DNA of 64,000 nucleotides, taken from contig OX375883.1 of the NCBI GenBank assembly GCA_947359465.1, forward strand, positions 92,002,911 through 92,066,910. Reading direction: 5' to 3'. Positions 1 to 10,346 of the stretch are shown in pieces. Every line of letters starts with the position of its first letter. Position 1 is the stretch's first letter. The notes under the pieces are model-generated. The model searched no databases. It worked only from the letters and a program-made list of their open reading frames with translations, and had not been told where the DNA came from. The translations under genes were made by a program, and so were the position numbers. The stretch comes from Metellina segmentata. Lineage: Eukaryota > Arthropoda > Arachnida > Araneae > Tetragnathidae.

Positions 1-49
1 CTTCCGATCCAGAGGCTAACACCTTAACCACTATACCGGTTGGTCGGCC
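1..49 (-). mobile_element. SINE-A, tRNA-like head only (cut by window edge)
   Basis: Reverse complement of the first ~50 bp of SINE-A, ending in GGTTGGTCGGCC, the same 5' terminus as the full copy at 60501-60837. The rest of the element lies left of the window. Confidence 0.85.
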
Positions 50-686
50 TTGCCAATAGAGGATAACTATACTAAAAATAAAGTAAGTGCAAGATAGTTA
101 GGGAAGACCCTACCGGCCCGTGTCTCAAATGTATTATCAAAAGGATATATAATCAGGATAATCAAAAAGATGTGATACTCACATGTAAAATGTTTATCAA
201 ATTTGTGTTTTGATAAATCTGGTAATGGTGTTGACCTCGGTCACCTCCGGGCAACCAATCAGATAACGAATATTCGGTTCCACCCGTCTTACAAAGTAGT
301 TTAAATGTCACGTTGCTTCTAGTTGTGGTCACTTGAAAATAGGCGTATAAAAAGGTTACTATTTCTCACTTTACCTTGATATTTCCTCTATGATCTGGAA
401 CCTTGTATGGACAGTTGAAATTCAGCAATTTCAGTGACGTATTGATCTAAGTTTCGGTATTTCTGAAATTTTGATTCGGGTTGGGCAATGTTTAGTATAT
501 ATAAGCGATACAAGATTTGGATATAAAGACTTTTGTGTTAACGCTTTTGACGTGCTTTTTGTGTCGCCAAGAAAGAATTTCATAGAAAAAAACACCGCTT
601 TAGACTTAGGCTAGCGGTAAATAGGCTTGGGTAAACAAAAATAATTTAAAAAATTGACGAATTTAGTTTTAAAATAGATAAAAAAC
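50..686. other. AT-rich stretch, nothing recognised
   Basis: No long ORF, no recognisable repeat and no RNA gene. Short A and T runs only. Confidence 0.5.
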
Positions 687-702
687 ACAACTATTTATTT
701 CA

Positions 703-1096
703 TGTCCTTGGCGGAGCCTACAATTCTGATGATTGCGAGATCGGAGCTTCGACCTGGCTAAAGACCGTCGGTGTTCACTAATGGTGACTGGGGCACGTTA
801 AATCGGTCGTGGTCACAATGTCCCCCATGTTCCCATACCAAATCAATACCTCTGGGGGTACCTGATCAGGGGGTTATCGGCCTCTGATTGGGATCTAAAT
901 TACGATATGTGTGAGTGAATGGATGTATGAAAGGGACCTTCCTGTAAAACGGATGTGTCATGTATGTCGAGCAAAGTCGGACTTCCTCCCAATGGGGCTC
1001 AATAACATGGAAGGCGCACTCCCCTCGCCTCTTGCCGTCTTCGACGGGCCTGGCACTCCTCTGGTCTGCCAGTGTAGGCATAAGAAACAACAAACA
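703..1096 (+). mobile_element. SINE-E: 394-bp retroposon with AAC-type tail
   Basis: Flanked by a perfect 16-bp direct repeat, ACAACTATTTATTTCA, at 687-702 and 1097-1112, read as a TSD. The 3' end is A-rich with AAC repeats (about 1083-1096). The central part contains GCACGTTAAATCGGTCGTGG, close to the central segment of SINE-A and SINE-B. The first ~70 bp may be a decayed tRNA-like head (TTCGACC near a B-box position). The short ORFs on both strands here are incidental. Confidence 0.75.
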
Positions 1097-1112
1097 ACAA
1101 CTATTTATTTCA

Positions 1113-1690
1113 AGAACTACAATGTAATTAATTACAAAAATAAAAAGAATCTTTGTATCTTAATATTGTCTAGCTACAAAAAGAATCTTAAATTATTGTT
1201 ATAGAAGCTTGTCCAAGTGGAATGAATTAGTTTTAAGTAATGGAAGCAGGTTATAAAATATGAATGTTTTAAGGATCTCTTAAATTCTAGCAAACTAGGT
1301 TATTTTGGCACGGTAATAACAAAACACGAAAATGATTTGTAAAAGTATAAGATTAAAAAAAGTCGCGAGGTTGCCATAAAAGTAATAAAGCTGGGTTGCA
1401 TTTCCCTGCCACAACTTTCTACAAAAAGCACGCCAAAAGCGTTGCCACAAAAGTCTATTAATCAAACTGTACTAACTATAAATTTCTGTGTAGTAATATA
1501 ATTACAAAATTATATGAAAAATTTTCGGATTGGTGAAAATTTATGTATTGCATATCATCACTCAAAGTGTAAAAGGTCGTATGTCTAAAAGCTGCATTTT
1601 TCATGAGAGCAAAAAAAGCATCGTGATTTGATTCTATTATTATTATTATTATATATATTTGATTGTAACTTTTATTGGTGAGGTAATTTT
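1113..1690. other. AT-rich stretch, nothing recognised
   Basis: No supported gene. A short ATT microsatellite lies near 1636-1652, just before the SINE fragment. Confidence 0.45.
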
Positions 1691-1806
1691 AATTAACGTC
1701 GTACTAGAGCAACACTACGGGCTGTTCACGACTATCCGGAATCAATCCCTCAAGGGAAAGATCCGAGGGAAACACCACGGTCAGATGAAGAGGCAACACG
1801 GAACCT
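1691..1806 (-). mobile_element. SINE-A, 3' part only
   Basis: Contains the terminal block AACGTCGTACTAGAGCAACA and the following ~100 bp of the family with small deletions. The tRNA head is missing. The sequence passes directly into the pyrimidine-rich tandem repeat that follows. Confidence 0.8.
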
Positions 1807-1811
1807 CCACA

Positions 1812-1970
1812 CTTTCTTTCTCAAATATTTCTTTGGTCTTTTCTTTCTCAAATATTTCTTTGGTCTTTTCTTTCTCAACTATTTCTCAACCTCAACTTTT
1901 TCTTTCGTCTTTCCTTTCTCAACTATTTCTCAACCTCAACTTTTTCTTTCGTCTTTCCTTTCTCAAAAAT
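1812..1970. repeat. Two adjacent short tandem duplications, CT/T-rich
   Basis: A ~33-bp unit containing TCAAATATTTCTTTGG occurs twice, followed by a ~44-bp unit containing CTCAACTATTTCTCAACCTC twice. The strand is strongly pyrimidine-biased. The 116-residue ORF crossing it has repeated peptides and is not a plausible gene. Confidence 0.75.
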
Positions 1971-2695
1971 TATTTCTTCGTTATCATCCCGTTCTGCTAC
2001 TTTTTTTAATTCAAAAAAATTTCCCACTAATACCTTTCAACCTTCGTCATTACGATTTCGCATACATTCGCGTCTTTTTACGAAAATATTTCTGCAACGT
2101 ATTTTTCGAGATTGATGGTACAGGACGTTTCTTCGGTGGAATCTTTAAGAACTTTTTAATAGTCCATCCAATGGATTCATTTGTTAAATGATTTTAGCCA
2201 TTAAAACGCAAGACTAGATTCAAACCAAATTTCAAAGAAAATGTAAAAATAAAACACACATGAAACAAACCCGAGTACACTATATTTTAAGCAGATAAAA
2301 TCTGAATTAAAGATAAATAATGAACATCTTTGTTTACGATACGCAGTGGCCAGACAATTCTCAGGAATTCCTACGGCGTTACACTTTATTGAAACACGTG
2401 GTGCTTACAAAAACGTGAGATGCCTATCGTTCGCGGGTGGTCAAGTAATCTAAATTCTCCCTTCTCCGGCGCACGGTTGTCGCGACAGTCGCTTCAACAG
2501 AGCCATCTGGAAAATGTTTCGATCATCGGAAAGTTCCGGTGGCTGTGCCACAAGTAAACATTCCTCCTGTATAAACCCTTACGACTCAGCGATTTTGTTT
2601 TCGCATAGTGTGTGGAATTTTAATTATTTTTGATGTACGACCTTTTGCAGTTTGAGTGACGATATGTAGATGCTCTATTTGTGTATTATTGTATA
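1971..2695. other. Unassigned sequence with a less AT-rich middle
   Basis: No ORF above ~60 codons and no known repeat. About 2390-2600 is richer in GC than its surroundings and could be old unique sequence; no function is visible. Confidence 0.35.
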
Positions 2696-2703
2696 CTCTA
2701 AGC

Positions 2704-2856
2704 CAGGCCTCGAAATATATTTTTTAATACAGGTGCACAAGGTGCACCTAAGTTTTTAAATTAGGTGCACAGGTGCGCCTAGCGGGAAAAAATTAGGTGC
2801 ACAAATTTATTTTCACGTGCACAGTGCACCTGTGCACCCGGGTATTTCGAGCCCTG
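2704..2856. mobile_element. 153-bp hAT-type MITE (family M1)
   Basis: Ends are CAGGCCTCGAAATA and TATTTCGAGCCCTG, an inverted pair with one mismatch. A perfect 8-bp TSD, CTCTAAGC, is at 2696-2703 and 2857-2864. The interior is built of repeated GTGCAC words. A second copy of exactly the same length is at 28374-28526. The 8-bp TSD and CAG...CTG ends fit the hAT superfamily. It is far too short to encode a transposase. Confidence 0.9.
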
Positions 2857-2864
2857 CTCTAAGC

Positions 2865-3141
2865 CCAGGAATTTGCCGGAAAAAATGTCTTTCATTTCAT
2901 TTCATCTCCCATTCTTTTGTAAAAATGGTGCTGCAATATAAAGTGTTTTGTATTTTCTTGTGTAAATTTTTTTTTCTAAATATATTATATGTACCTAGTC
3001 TGTAGTTGAAGCTTGTGTAATGAACATGTTTTGAATGTTTGTTAGCTTGATAATGCAATTACCATGTGAAATAAATTATTGATCTTTGTGAAATTAACTT
3101 TGTGGCTGCATTAATTTCATTTCAGTTTATAGTTTAATAAT
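2865..3141. other. Short unassigned AT-rich stretch
   Basis: No gene or repeat recognised. An AATAAA is present near 3070, without a transcript to attach it to. Confidence 0.4.
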
Positions 3142-3500
3142 CTCTACTATTATAAAAGGAATTGTTTCTCTGTATGCAGTGCCCTGACGAATCTAAGGCA
3201 TTAACAATAATGAAATATGGCACACAGGTAGTCCGAATTTTATGAGATTTTTGTGGTGTTGCGCCGGAATTTTAAAATTTAATCTATAGAATTTATCACG
3301 TGCCACGATGCTGGAAGGGGATAGACTATGATGTAGAAAGGGGCCGTTTTTTGGGTTGATTTCTTTAAACCTCGTTAGGTAAGATAGAAATGGACCCTGT
3401 CTTGGTGATGAAGATCGTCTCTTTCCTGGTCCAACTAGCTGATATCAAAGGACACCTATTCAAAGCGAATCAAACTAACCTAGTGTCATTCGAAACATGA
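3142..3500 (+). mobile_element. Helitron-like element, 5' part, plus orientation
   Basis: Begins TCTACTATTATAAAAGGAA, the 5' end seen in reverse at 5836, 10026, 18392 and 47923, and continues with the family's subterminal block (reverse of the CATAGATTCGTCAGGAC region). No CTAG 3' end can be placed. It faces the minus-strand copy that follows, so 3142-5836 reads as an inverted pair. Confidence 0.65.
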
Positions 3501-3599
3501 CGGAACAAAGATGTTTCCTCCACACCGTGCAAACTTCAAATCAGAAGAACACGGGACTGCAGAGCGCAACAGTGACGAAATGGGTCTAAATAAAAGCTC

Positions 3600-3780
3600 A
3601 CGAGATCACGCGGTGTAGAAGTTTGGAGAGTGGTGTGCCAGCTCAAATGTTGCCTCGTCATCCGACCGTGGTTCAAAATTACGTTGCATTTTGAACTTTC
3701 AATTCTAGATTGATTCTGAACCGTCGCCAATAGCCCGTTATGAAGATCCAATGCAATATTAATTAACTACCTACCCGCCT
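3600..3780 (+). mobile_element. SINE-A, diverged 3' half
   Basis: Shows the family blocks GTTTGGAGAGTGG, GCCTCGTCATC and GTGGTTCAAAATTACG, then a diverged end with a TACCTACCC tail. The head is missing. It lies between the two Helitron arms. Confidence 0.75.
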
Positions 3781-4284
3781 TTCCTTGTGGTGCTCTAAAT
3801 TGCATTGATGTATGATCGCGTTGTCATGTTATGTAGTGGAATTCGAAAGATCATCTACATAGTAAATATAAAAACTACGTATTCCTATTTGGTTTGCTTC
3901 GCAAACGAACTCCACGGGCAACGCCGTGATGTCCTCGAAAGCTATTATCAGCAACGTAAATGAAAACACGCTGGAATCGGAAAACTTTGGCATGGTTCCA
4001 AATGGGGCGTAAAACGTTTGGGACGTCATCGGTCGAAAATCGCAAAATCTGTTCCTTCTTTATTCCAGATAGATTCCGTCACATTCCGGAAAAAAAAAAC
4101 GAAAGGTGAAAAAAAATTAAAATAATTTTTAAATGTCCTTGATTAAATTTAAAAATGTGGGCGCTACACAAAAATCGCAAAAAAAATTAGGACTACCTGT
4201 GTGCCAAATTTTATTATTGTAAGTGTCATAGATTCGTCAGGATACCGCGTACAGAGACACAGAGAAACTCTTCCTTTTATAATA

Positions 4285-5827
4285 CAGTCAGTACCGGCTG
4301 TATGATCACCCTCTTATAAGGTCACCCCGCTTATATGGTCAGTTTTGTAAACTCCTGTCTAACTTAATAGGGAACATGTGTTGAAGCGCACCGCTTATAT
4401 AGTCACTTTATTTTCCTGGTTAACGGTTATATGGTCGGTTTTTCTATCTTTTTAATTAAAGGGGTCGCGGGGGGTACATTAAAATTTTTTTTTATTAATT
4501 AATTTAGAATTTTGAATTTTTTTTTGTACTGATTACCCATCTAACTAATAAGCAAAATCACTACACAAAATTTTTCCAAAAGTTTTTTTTTTATTTTAAA
4601 TTAAAATTTTTTGAAAAAAGAGGGGTCATTTTAAATTGCTAAGACTTAAAATATTCTTGATCAATTTTCAAAATTCTTCAGTAAATTATTCACAAATTTA
4701 TAAACTTTAATTTTGATTCAGCAATATAAAAAAACATTAATTTAATAAAAAATAAAAAATATTTGAATGAAAATGTTTGAAAAATTCAAGGTACTTTTTA
4801 AAAAAAAGTCATATTTGTAAAAGTAAATATTTGATTCAAATTTGCTGAATCAAAATTAAAGTATAATGTTTGAAAAAGATATATTCCAAATTTCAACCCT
4901 TAAACTTTATCGGTTTTCGACTTATATAGCAATTTGAATACAGGAAATCTTGAAAAAAATTATCATGGAGAAAAAAGCATTTGAAGTTTTAAAGACAGAT
5001 GTTGTTTCCATGACAACACCTGTCAAGAGTGGAAGATTTTCAAAACAACGCACCACAAAAATTATTATATCTCTAGTTCTAATTAAGATAGAAACATGAT
5101 TTAGACGTCATTTTAAGTAGAAAAACACAGAGAATTTCTTAAAATAATAAAAAAAAATTTCGAAATTTGGAATTGACGATTTTTGTGTCTCGGACCCCTT
5201 TATGTTTATCGTCCTTTTTTTTTTTTTTAACTAGCGATTGTTGTGACATTTTATGAGGCGGAGAGTAACAGGAAGAAAAAAAGTAATTGCGACCCCGAAG
5301 AGGATTTGAATTTACGCCTTTACTCCCCCCCCCCCATTTCACTTTTGCGTTGAATCATCGTCGGAGTTACCCACCCCCTCAATTCTCTTCCTCGCCAAGC
5401 ACAACAGGATTCGCTGTGACCCGAAAAATGCAAAAAATTCGGACTACCTGTGTGTCAAATCCTATTATTGTAAGTGCCGAAGATTAGTCAGGACTGTGAT
5501 AACAAATAACAGGAAAACAAACACTTCCTTTTATAATGGTAGACATAAGTGCATTTAAATATATGCACGTACGAATGCGTACTGTACTTAGATTGGCAAG
5601 GTAAGGTAATAAATTACACTAAAAAAATATTGCATATTTCTTACTGTAGTTTTTCTTCGCGAATTCATTTTTAAAATATTCTTAAAAGTTTAATTATTTG
5701 TTTATTAGCACTATATTCTGGTAGGTGAATGCAATCCTACCATAATTTAATAGTGTAGTATTGTTCCGCATATATATGGTCAGATTTTTCTGGACCGCTG
5801 AGCTGACCATATAACCTATACTGACTG
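4285..5827. mobile_element. Pogo/Tigger-like non-autonomous element
   Basis: Left end CAGTCAGTACCGG and right end (reversed) CAGTCAGTATAGG form the inverted repeat; TA is duplicated at 4283-4284 and 5828-5829. Repeated TTATATGGTCA-like words follow each end (e.g. 4320-4440 and 5770-5815), as often seen in transposase-binding subterminal regions. The 1.54 kb interior is AT-rich, has no transposase, and holds a Helitron fragment. The pogo/Tigger assignment rests on the TA target and end sequence. Confidence 0.75.
5400..5542 (-). mobile_element. Helitron-like 5' end nested in the pogo-like element
   Basis: Contains the block reading GACTACCTGTGTG..., then CTTCCTTTTATAATGGTAGA, the reversed 5' terminus of the Helitron family. 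Only about 140 bp remains. Confidence 0.6.
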
Positions 5828-5836
5828 TAGTAGAGA

Positions 5837-6190
5837 TGCCAAACAAGATAAAGAAGCCCCAATACCTTTATATGAATTAACTGCGATTCTGCCTTAGGGT
5901 TTTCTTGAACAAACCCAAATCGCGTCACTGTTCCAATTTTTTAGGAATGTCCACGAATTGTTAACTAAAAATTGACTGGTATCAAAATCGCTGCTTGTAC
6001 ATTTTTGGACTATGTGTCATTAAACCTCTGACTGCTCAATTTGTGGACCGAAATCGCTACAAAAATCGTACATTTTTTTTTTGCATATTAAAAATCTATA
6101 TATATATTGGAGAATTCAAATATGCATTTTTTTCTTTCTAGAAAAGACTTTTTATATAGATTTTTATCATGAGAAACTAAACTGTCAGAA
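5837..6190. other. Unassigned AT-rich stretch
   Basis: No gene or repeat recognised apart from short T and TA runs near 6070 and 6100. Confidence 0.4.
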
Positions 6191-6194
6191 GTTA

Positions 6195-6727
6195 TTGTTA
6201 GCTATATGCACAGTAATTCCCGGATTTCCACGAACAGGAACTGGAGGAGGAGGAGGAGGAATATTCTTCATATCAATCTTGCACCACTGCCTAACGCTTT
6301 GCAAATTTATTGAATCATGATCAGATTCATCGCTATCTGAGGAGCATCTATATCAATCTATATCACTATCAAAACTAAAATCACTTTCAGAATCTGATAA
6401 ATCATCAGAAATATATACTCTGTCAATCGCTGAACGTTTTCTAGCAGCCATTTCTGATTAGAAAAAGGCGCGAAGTTAGAGCGGTAAATACAAAGTACCT
6501 TCAAATGCCGCAATTTAGTGGACGACTAGCGACAACTGAACTGTTGACCAAAATCTAAATTTAACGTCTAACATTGTATGTGATTTATTTCATTGGTTAA
6601 ACGGTGAAAAAGCGGGATGTGCTCCTGAATAAAGATAGAATAACATCTGCCCGCGAAAATCGCGGGATGAGCAAATTTTGCTACATTTGAGTTGCCCGTG
6701 GAAATAGCGGGATAATCAGCCAGTGGG
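6195..6727 (-). pseudogene. piggyBac-like element, 5' end with transposase N-terminus
   Basis: On the minus strand the element begins CCCACTGGCTGATTATCCCG immediately after TTAA (6728-6731), the piggyBac target. A perfect inverted word, CCCGCG-AAAAT-CGCGGG, at 6650-6666 and related CCCGC words lie just inside the end. A reading frame starts at 6451 (MAARKRSAIDRVYIS...), continues with a Ser/Asp/Glu-rich segment, has a stop after about 32 residues, then continues with PPPPPPVPVRGNPGI, a pattern like the acidic N-terminus and PxxG-PGI segment of piggyBac-type transposases. The catalytic region is absent; the rest is deleted beyond ~6190. Confidence 0.7.
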
Positions 6728-6731
6728 TTAA

Positions 6732-7019
6732 ACCCAAACCAACTGTCAAATTCCAAACAAGGCGATCAGGACTTTGGTCAGAAAAATCTGCCATCCTGTT
6801 TCACCATGCCCAAAATTGCAATAATGCACCACTTTCGATGGCACTCACGTAGGTTTTCTCAATTTTAAAGTAAGAAATCGGTGAGACGATTAAGATTTAA
6901 TCGATGACAAAGACCAGATTGTCCGATAATGAGGAGAAACGTGATTGATAAATCGGTCTCACACGACTGACAGCCGAGTCTTGGATACTAATGAGAGAGA
7001 TGGATGGACAGATGGGTTT
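6732..7019. other. Unassigned sequence
   Basis: No ORF of note and no repeat recognised. Confidence 0.35.
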
Positions 7020-7340
7020 TGAAATAAAGATTGGGAAGCGATGTGTATTAGAATGCATAGGATAGAACAGGACCCCAAAAGAACGTCCCTAACCGGCCCC
7101 ATCATCTGCTTTTCGAACCTTAGAACTGGGTGAATGACAGGCCCTTTTCAAACATAAGGAGCCCTGATCATGTTTGCGAAAAAATACATTTCCAATTTAC
7201 TTTTATGACTGGGATGGAATGGGGCCCTCTAACCTATTTCCCCCCTCCAGGTCTAAATAGCTTCCTTAACGGCAGATCAAAGATAAAAATGAATAATCCT
7301 TGAAACATAAGGAGTCCTTACAATGTATAAGAGAAACTAG
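7020..7340. repeat. Interspersed repeat R4, copy 1
   Basis: Shares long stretches with 9006-9300 (for example CATTTCCAATTTACTTTTAT, then a diverged GGAATGGGG block) and with 10027-10165. No ORF or terminal structure is visible. Confidence 0.6.
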
Positions 7341-7990
7341 GAGGCCCGCCTCCTGCTCGATAAAGCTCGCCAACCCCCGGACGATTGCTTTGCAATCCTC
7401 ATTGGTTCGCTGAGCGAACCTATGCTCGCTTCGCTCGCATCAATTAAGACATGTGTCCTAGCAGAAAGGATTGTTTTCAAAATATGATACTCAAAAAAAA
7501 TATTTTTCAAATCTAAATTTGCTGTATTGCAGAAAATATAAACAGTACCCTGGAATCAGAATTCAAATGAAAACTTTGAGCAAATTTTGAGTCGAAACGT
7601 GAGCGCTGCTTTGGAAATTGAATACCCAGTATGTTGTTTGTGTACATTTCCAGCACTCTCGAGTAACCCACACTTTTTCATTGAGTTTGTTGTGGAAAGT
7701 TATAGTGCAAGCGTCTTGTTGAACTATAATTGTTGGCCCTGAAAAAGGACCGTTTTTTAAATGGCACTGAAATGATCCTCCGCTTCCTTTGATTTCTAAT
7801 TCTAAATTGCAACAGCTCGACTAAAAGTCTTTTTTTTTTCAATAAAATTTCATCCGATAACGCTATAAATTCAATTCGTGGTAAACAAACAATCGTACAA
7901 TGTTGCCAAAACGCGATAACAAATAACGTCTTTTTTTTCGTGCCACGTAAGAGAATTATATATATAGATATATTTTTAATTTTATTTTAC
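7341..7990. other. Unassigned sequence with short hairpins
   Basis: About 7380-7440 contains palindromic words such as GGTTCGCTGAGCGAACC and GATTGCTTTGCAATC, of the kind found in the Helitron family, but the copy cannot be delimited. No gene is supported. Confidence 0.35.
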
Positions 7991-8060
7991 ATTAGCCATT
8001 GTGTGGCCTGCCCGTGACAGTTATTTTCGTTAGGTCAGGTCTGATCACTTTTTCTTTTTT

Positions 8061-8375
8061 TAGTTAACGTCGTACTAGAGCAACACAACGGTCTATTGAC
8101 GACGGTCCGGGATCAGTCCCTTAAGGGAAAGATCCGAGGACAACACCTGGTAATTTTGAACCACGGTCAGATGACGAAGCAACACCTGAGCTGGCACCCC
8201 ACTCTCCAAACTTCCACGCCAACCCAACGTGAGGACTTTCGGCTATGACAGATTTAAGGTGCACCAGCCGCCTCTACACCATGCGTTTACAAACATCCAT
8301 GCCCGGGCCCGGATTCGAACCAGGAACCTTCCGATCTAGAGGCTAACACCTTAACCACTATACCGATTCGTCGGC
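8061..8375 (-). mobile_element. SINE-A, near full length
   Basis: Runs from the terminal block GTTAACGTCGTACTAGAGC through the body to the head (GGTTCGAATCC on the minus strand at ~8310) and ends GTCGGC. A run of T separates it from the Helitron on the left. Confidence 0.85.
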
Positions 8376-8448
8376 AGGTCGGACCATTGCTCGCAATAGC
8401 CCATTGTGTTAGTCCGGTGCGACGTTGATTAAATACCTACCAAAACAA
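8376..8448 (+). mobile_element. SINE 3' tail, opposite orientation
   Basis: Contains CAATAGCCCATTGTG and GTGCGACGTTGATTAAATACC, the older TACC-type SINE end, directly abutting the minus-strand copy. Confidence 0.65.
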
Positions 8449-9005
8449 ACGTGACGTCATTGTCTAATGCACCCTTATTCGTATTGCAAAAATAAAAAAA
8501 GTTACAATTTAAAATGCAGGAAATGGAATCTGTGAACTCGATAGCGAAGGCATAAAAGTTACAGTTTAAAAATTATTTATTTAAAGAAGATCATATTTTT
8601 AGGTATAGATCTAATGTGAAATTTTCCGCAGATTTCAAATCCGTTGAAATTTTTAATCGATCCTTAACGATCTAGGAGATAAGATAAAAACTAAGTAACT
8701 ACAGTTAAAGCTTTTTATTTGTTTTGTTCTTCGGCTGAAAACGTTCAACGGAAACACGGAGAAAATAAAATTAGAATCTGTCATATCTTTATGCTATTGT
8801 CATTCTAAAAAAAACAATAATATTTAAATTCCATTAAATTAATTTTAAAATGTTCTAGATTGAATTTTAAAATTCAGGCGAGATAGTAAAATCGCAAAAA
8901 ATTCGGACTACGTGTGCGTTATTGTAAGTGCCATAGATTCGTCATGACAGTACACCCAAGCAGACATACAGACATAGGGACAAACACTTCTTTTTATAAT
9001 AGTAA

Positions 9006-9300
9006 ATATAGATTAATGGGATCGAACGAGGCCCTTAAATTATGCATAAACAGGCCTCACCATTTGCTTTTTGAGTCCTAGAACAGGGTAAATGATTGGC
9101 CCTATTCAATCATAAAAAGCCTTGATCATGTTTAAGATAAATACATTTCCAATTTACTTTTATGACTGGGGTGGAATGGGGCTCTCAAAACTGTGTCCTC
9201 CAACAGGTCACATCAGCTTTCTTCCGGGAAATAGAACCAAAATGAATGAATGACGCTTGAAACATTAGGTGCCCTTATGTATAAATGTATTTTTCGAATT
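9006..9300. repeat. Interspersed repeat R4, copy 2
   Basis: Aligns by eye to 7020-7340 over most of its length and lies between two Helitron copies. Confidence 0.6.
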
Positions 9301-9317
9301 TTTAGTTTTATTTTACA

Positions 9318-10026
9318 CTAGCCACTGGGTGACTAGCCCGGCGTTGCCGGTGCCTGTGATATAAGGTATTGATCTAGTGTAAAATTTTTCACAGATTTTA
9401 AATTCGTTGAAATTTTTAATATATCTTTAACGAATCCGATTTTACGAAAAAGAACTAAACAATGCCTGTCAAAATTTTTTTTATTTTTTGCTCTTCACTG
9501 AAATCGAAGAGGGCAGGAAATGTAATCTTTTTTTTTTTTTTTTTTTAACGCGAAGGGCACGAAATGCAATCTGTTTATTTTTGGAAAGTGAAAGTTACCG
9601 TGACGTCACAATCTCGAGCGAAAATATAAAAGATGTATTCAATTTAAAAATTATTTATTTAAAGAAAATCATATTTTTAGGTATGGATCTAATCTGAAAT
9701 TTTCCGCAGATAACAAATCCGTTGAAATTTTTACTCTATCTTTAACGGTCTAGGAAATAGAAAAAAATAATTAAGTAACTGCAGTTAAAAGATTATTTGT
9801 TTTTTATCGTCTGTTAGAAAAACATTCCTCCGCGTAAAATCAAAACGGAAACGAAAAGAAATAATAAATTTAGAATCTATGATCTCTTTCATGCTGTTGT
9901 ATTCAATAATGATTAAATTTCATAAATATCATTTTAAAATGTTCTAGATTAAATGTTAGATTAGTCAGGACTTCGCGTGTAAGAAACAGACAGACAGATA
10001 AACACTTCATTTTATAATATTAGAGA
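9318..10026 (-). mobile_element. Helitron-like element, complete non-autonomous copy
   Basis: Read on the minus strand it starts TC-TCTAATATTATAAAA after A and ends CTAG before T, the Helitron A|T rule. Just inside the 3' end is the hairpin CCGGC-AAC-GCCGG. Length 709 bp. It contains the palindrome TGACGTCA near 9602. There is no Rep/helicase coding sequence; the ORF over 9488-9697 is incidental. Confidence 0.75.
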
Positions 10027-10165
10027 TGAATGAATGGGGTGAAACGAGGCTCTCAAATTAAGTCACAAACAGGGCTATCTTCTTTGCAAGCCATAGAACA
10101 AGATAAATGGCTGGTCCTTTTACGAACATAAGGAGCCTTCATCATGTTTTTGAGCAATAAATATA
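10027..10165. repeat. Interspersed repeat R4, partial copy 3
   Basis: Shares the CAAATTAAGTCACAAACAGG-type block and the CATAAGGAGCC word with the two earlier copies; the rest is missing. Confidence 0.5.
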
Positions 10166-10346
10166 CAACTTTGATCAAAAAGTATCCGGACTGCTTCTTT
10201 TAAAATACATATATAGTATATATCGTCTGCAAACTTTTATAAAATAGTTTTTACGACTTATATAAACATGTAGCAGCAGTTAGGGATTTATTAAATTTCA
10301 TCGTTTGTAAATAAATTTGTTTTTAATAAGAGAAGACCAAATATTG
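10166..10346. other. AT-rich left flank of the satellite, transposon-end-like word
   Basis: Includes ACTTTGATCAAAAAGTATCC near 10172, which resembles Tc1/mariner inverted-repeat ends. No partner end was found, so it is only a possible relic. Confidence 0.35.

Larger units (their letters stand above)
3870..5836 (-). mobile_element. Helitron-like element split by a pogo-like insertion
   Basis: The minus-strand 5' end is at ~5836. The element is interrupted by 4285-5827 and resumes leftwards. Joining 4284 to 5830 gives a junction that matches other uninterrupted copies (TTTTATAATAGTAGA). The left part contains the palindromic TTTGCTTCGCAAAC also seen in related copies. The 3' CTAG terminus is not certain, so the left limit is approximate. 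Confidence 0.65.
7994..9005 (-). mobile_element. Helitron-like element split by SINE sequence
   Basis: The left edge ATTAGCCATTGTGTGGC is a diverged form of the reversed 3' end at 9318 (CTAGCCACTGGGTGAC). The right edge reaches TTTTATAATAGTAAATA, the reversed 5' end. The interior carries the family word TTTCCGCAGATTTCAAATCC. SINE sequence at 8061-8448 sits inside it. Confidence 0.65.

Noticed and set aside
1659..2009. 116-codon ORF
   Set aside because: Crosses a SINE fragment and a pyrimidine-rich tandem repeat; repeated Ser/Phe peptides only.
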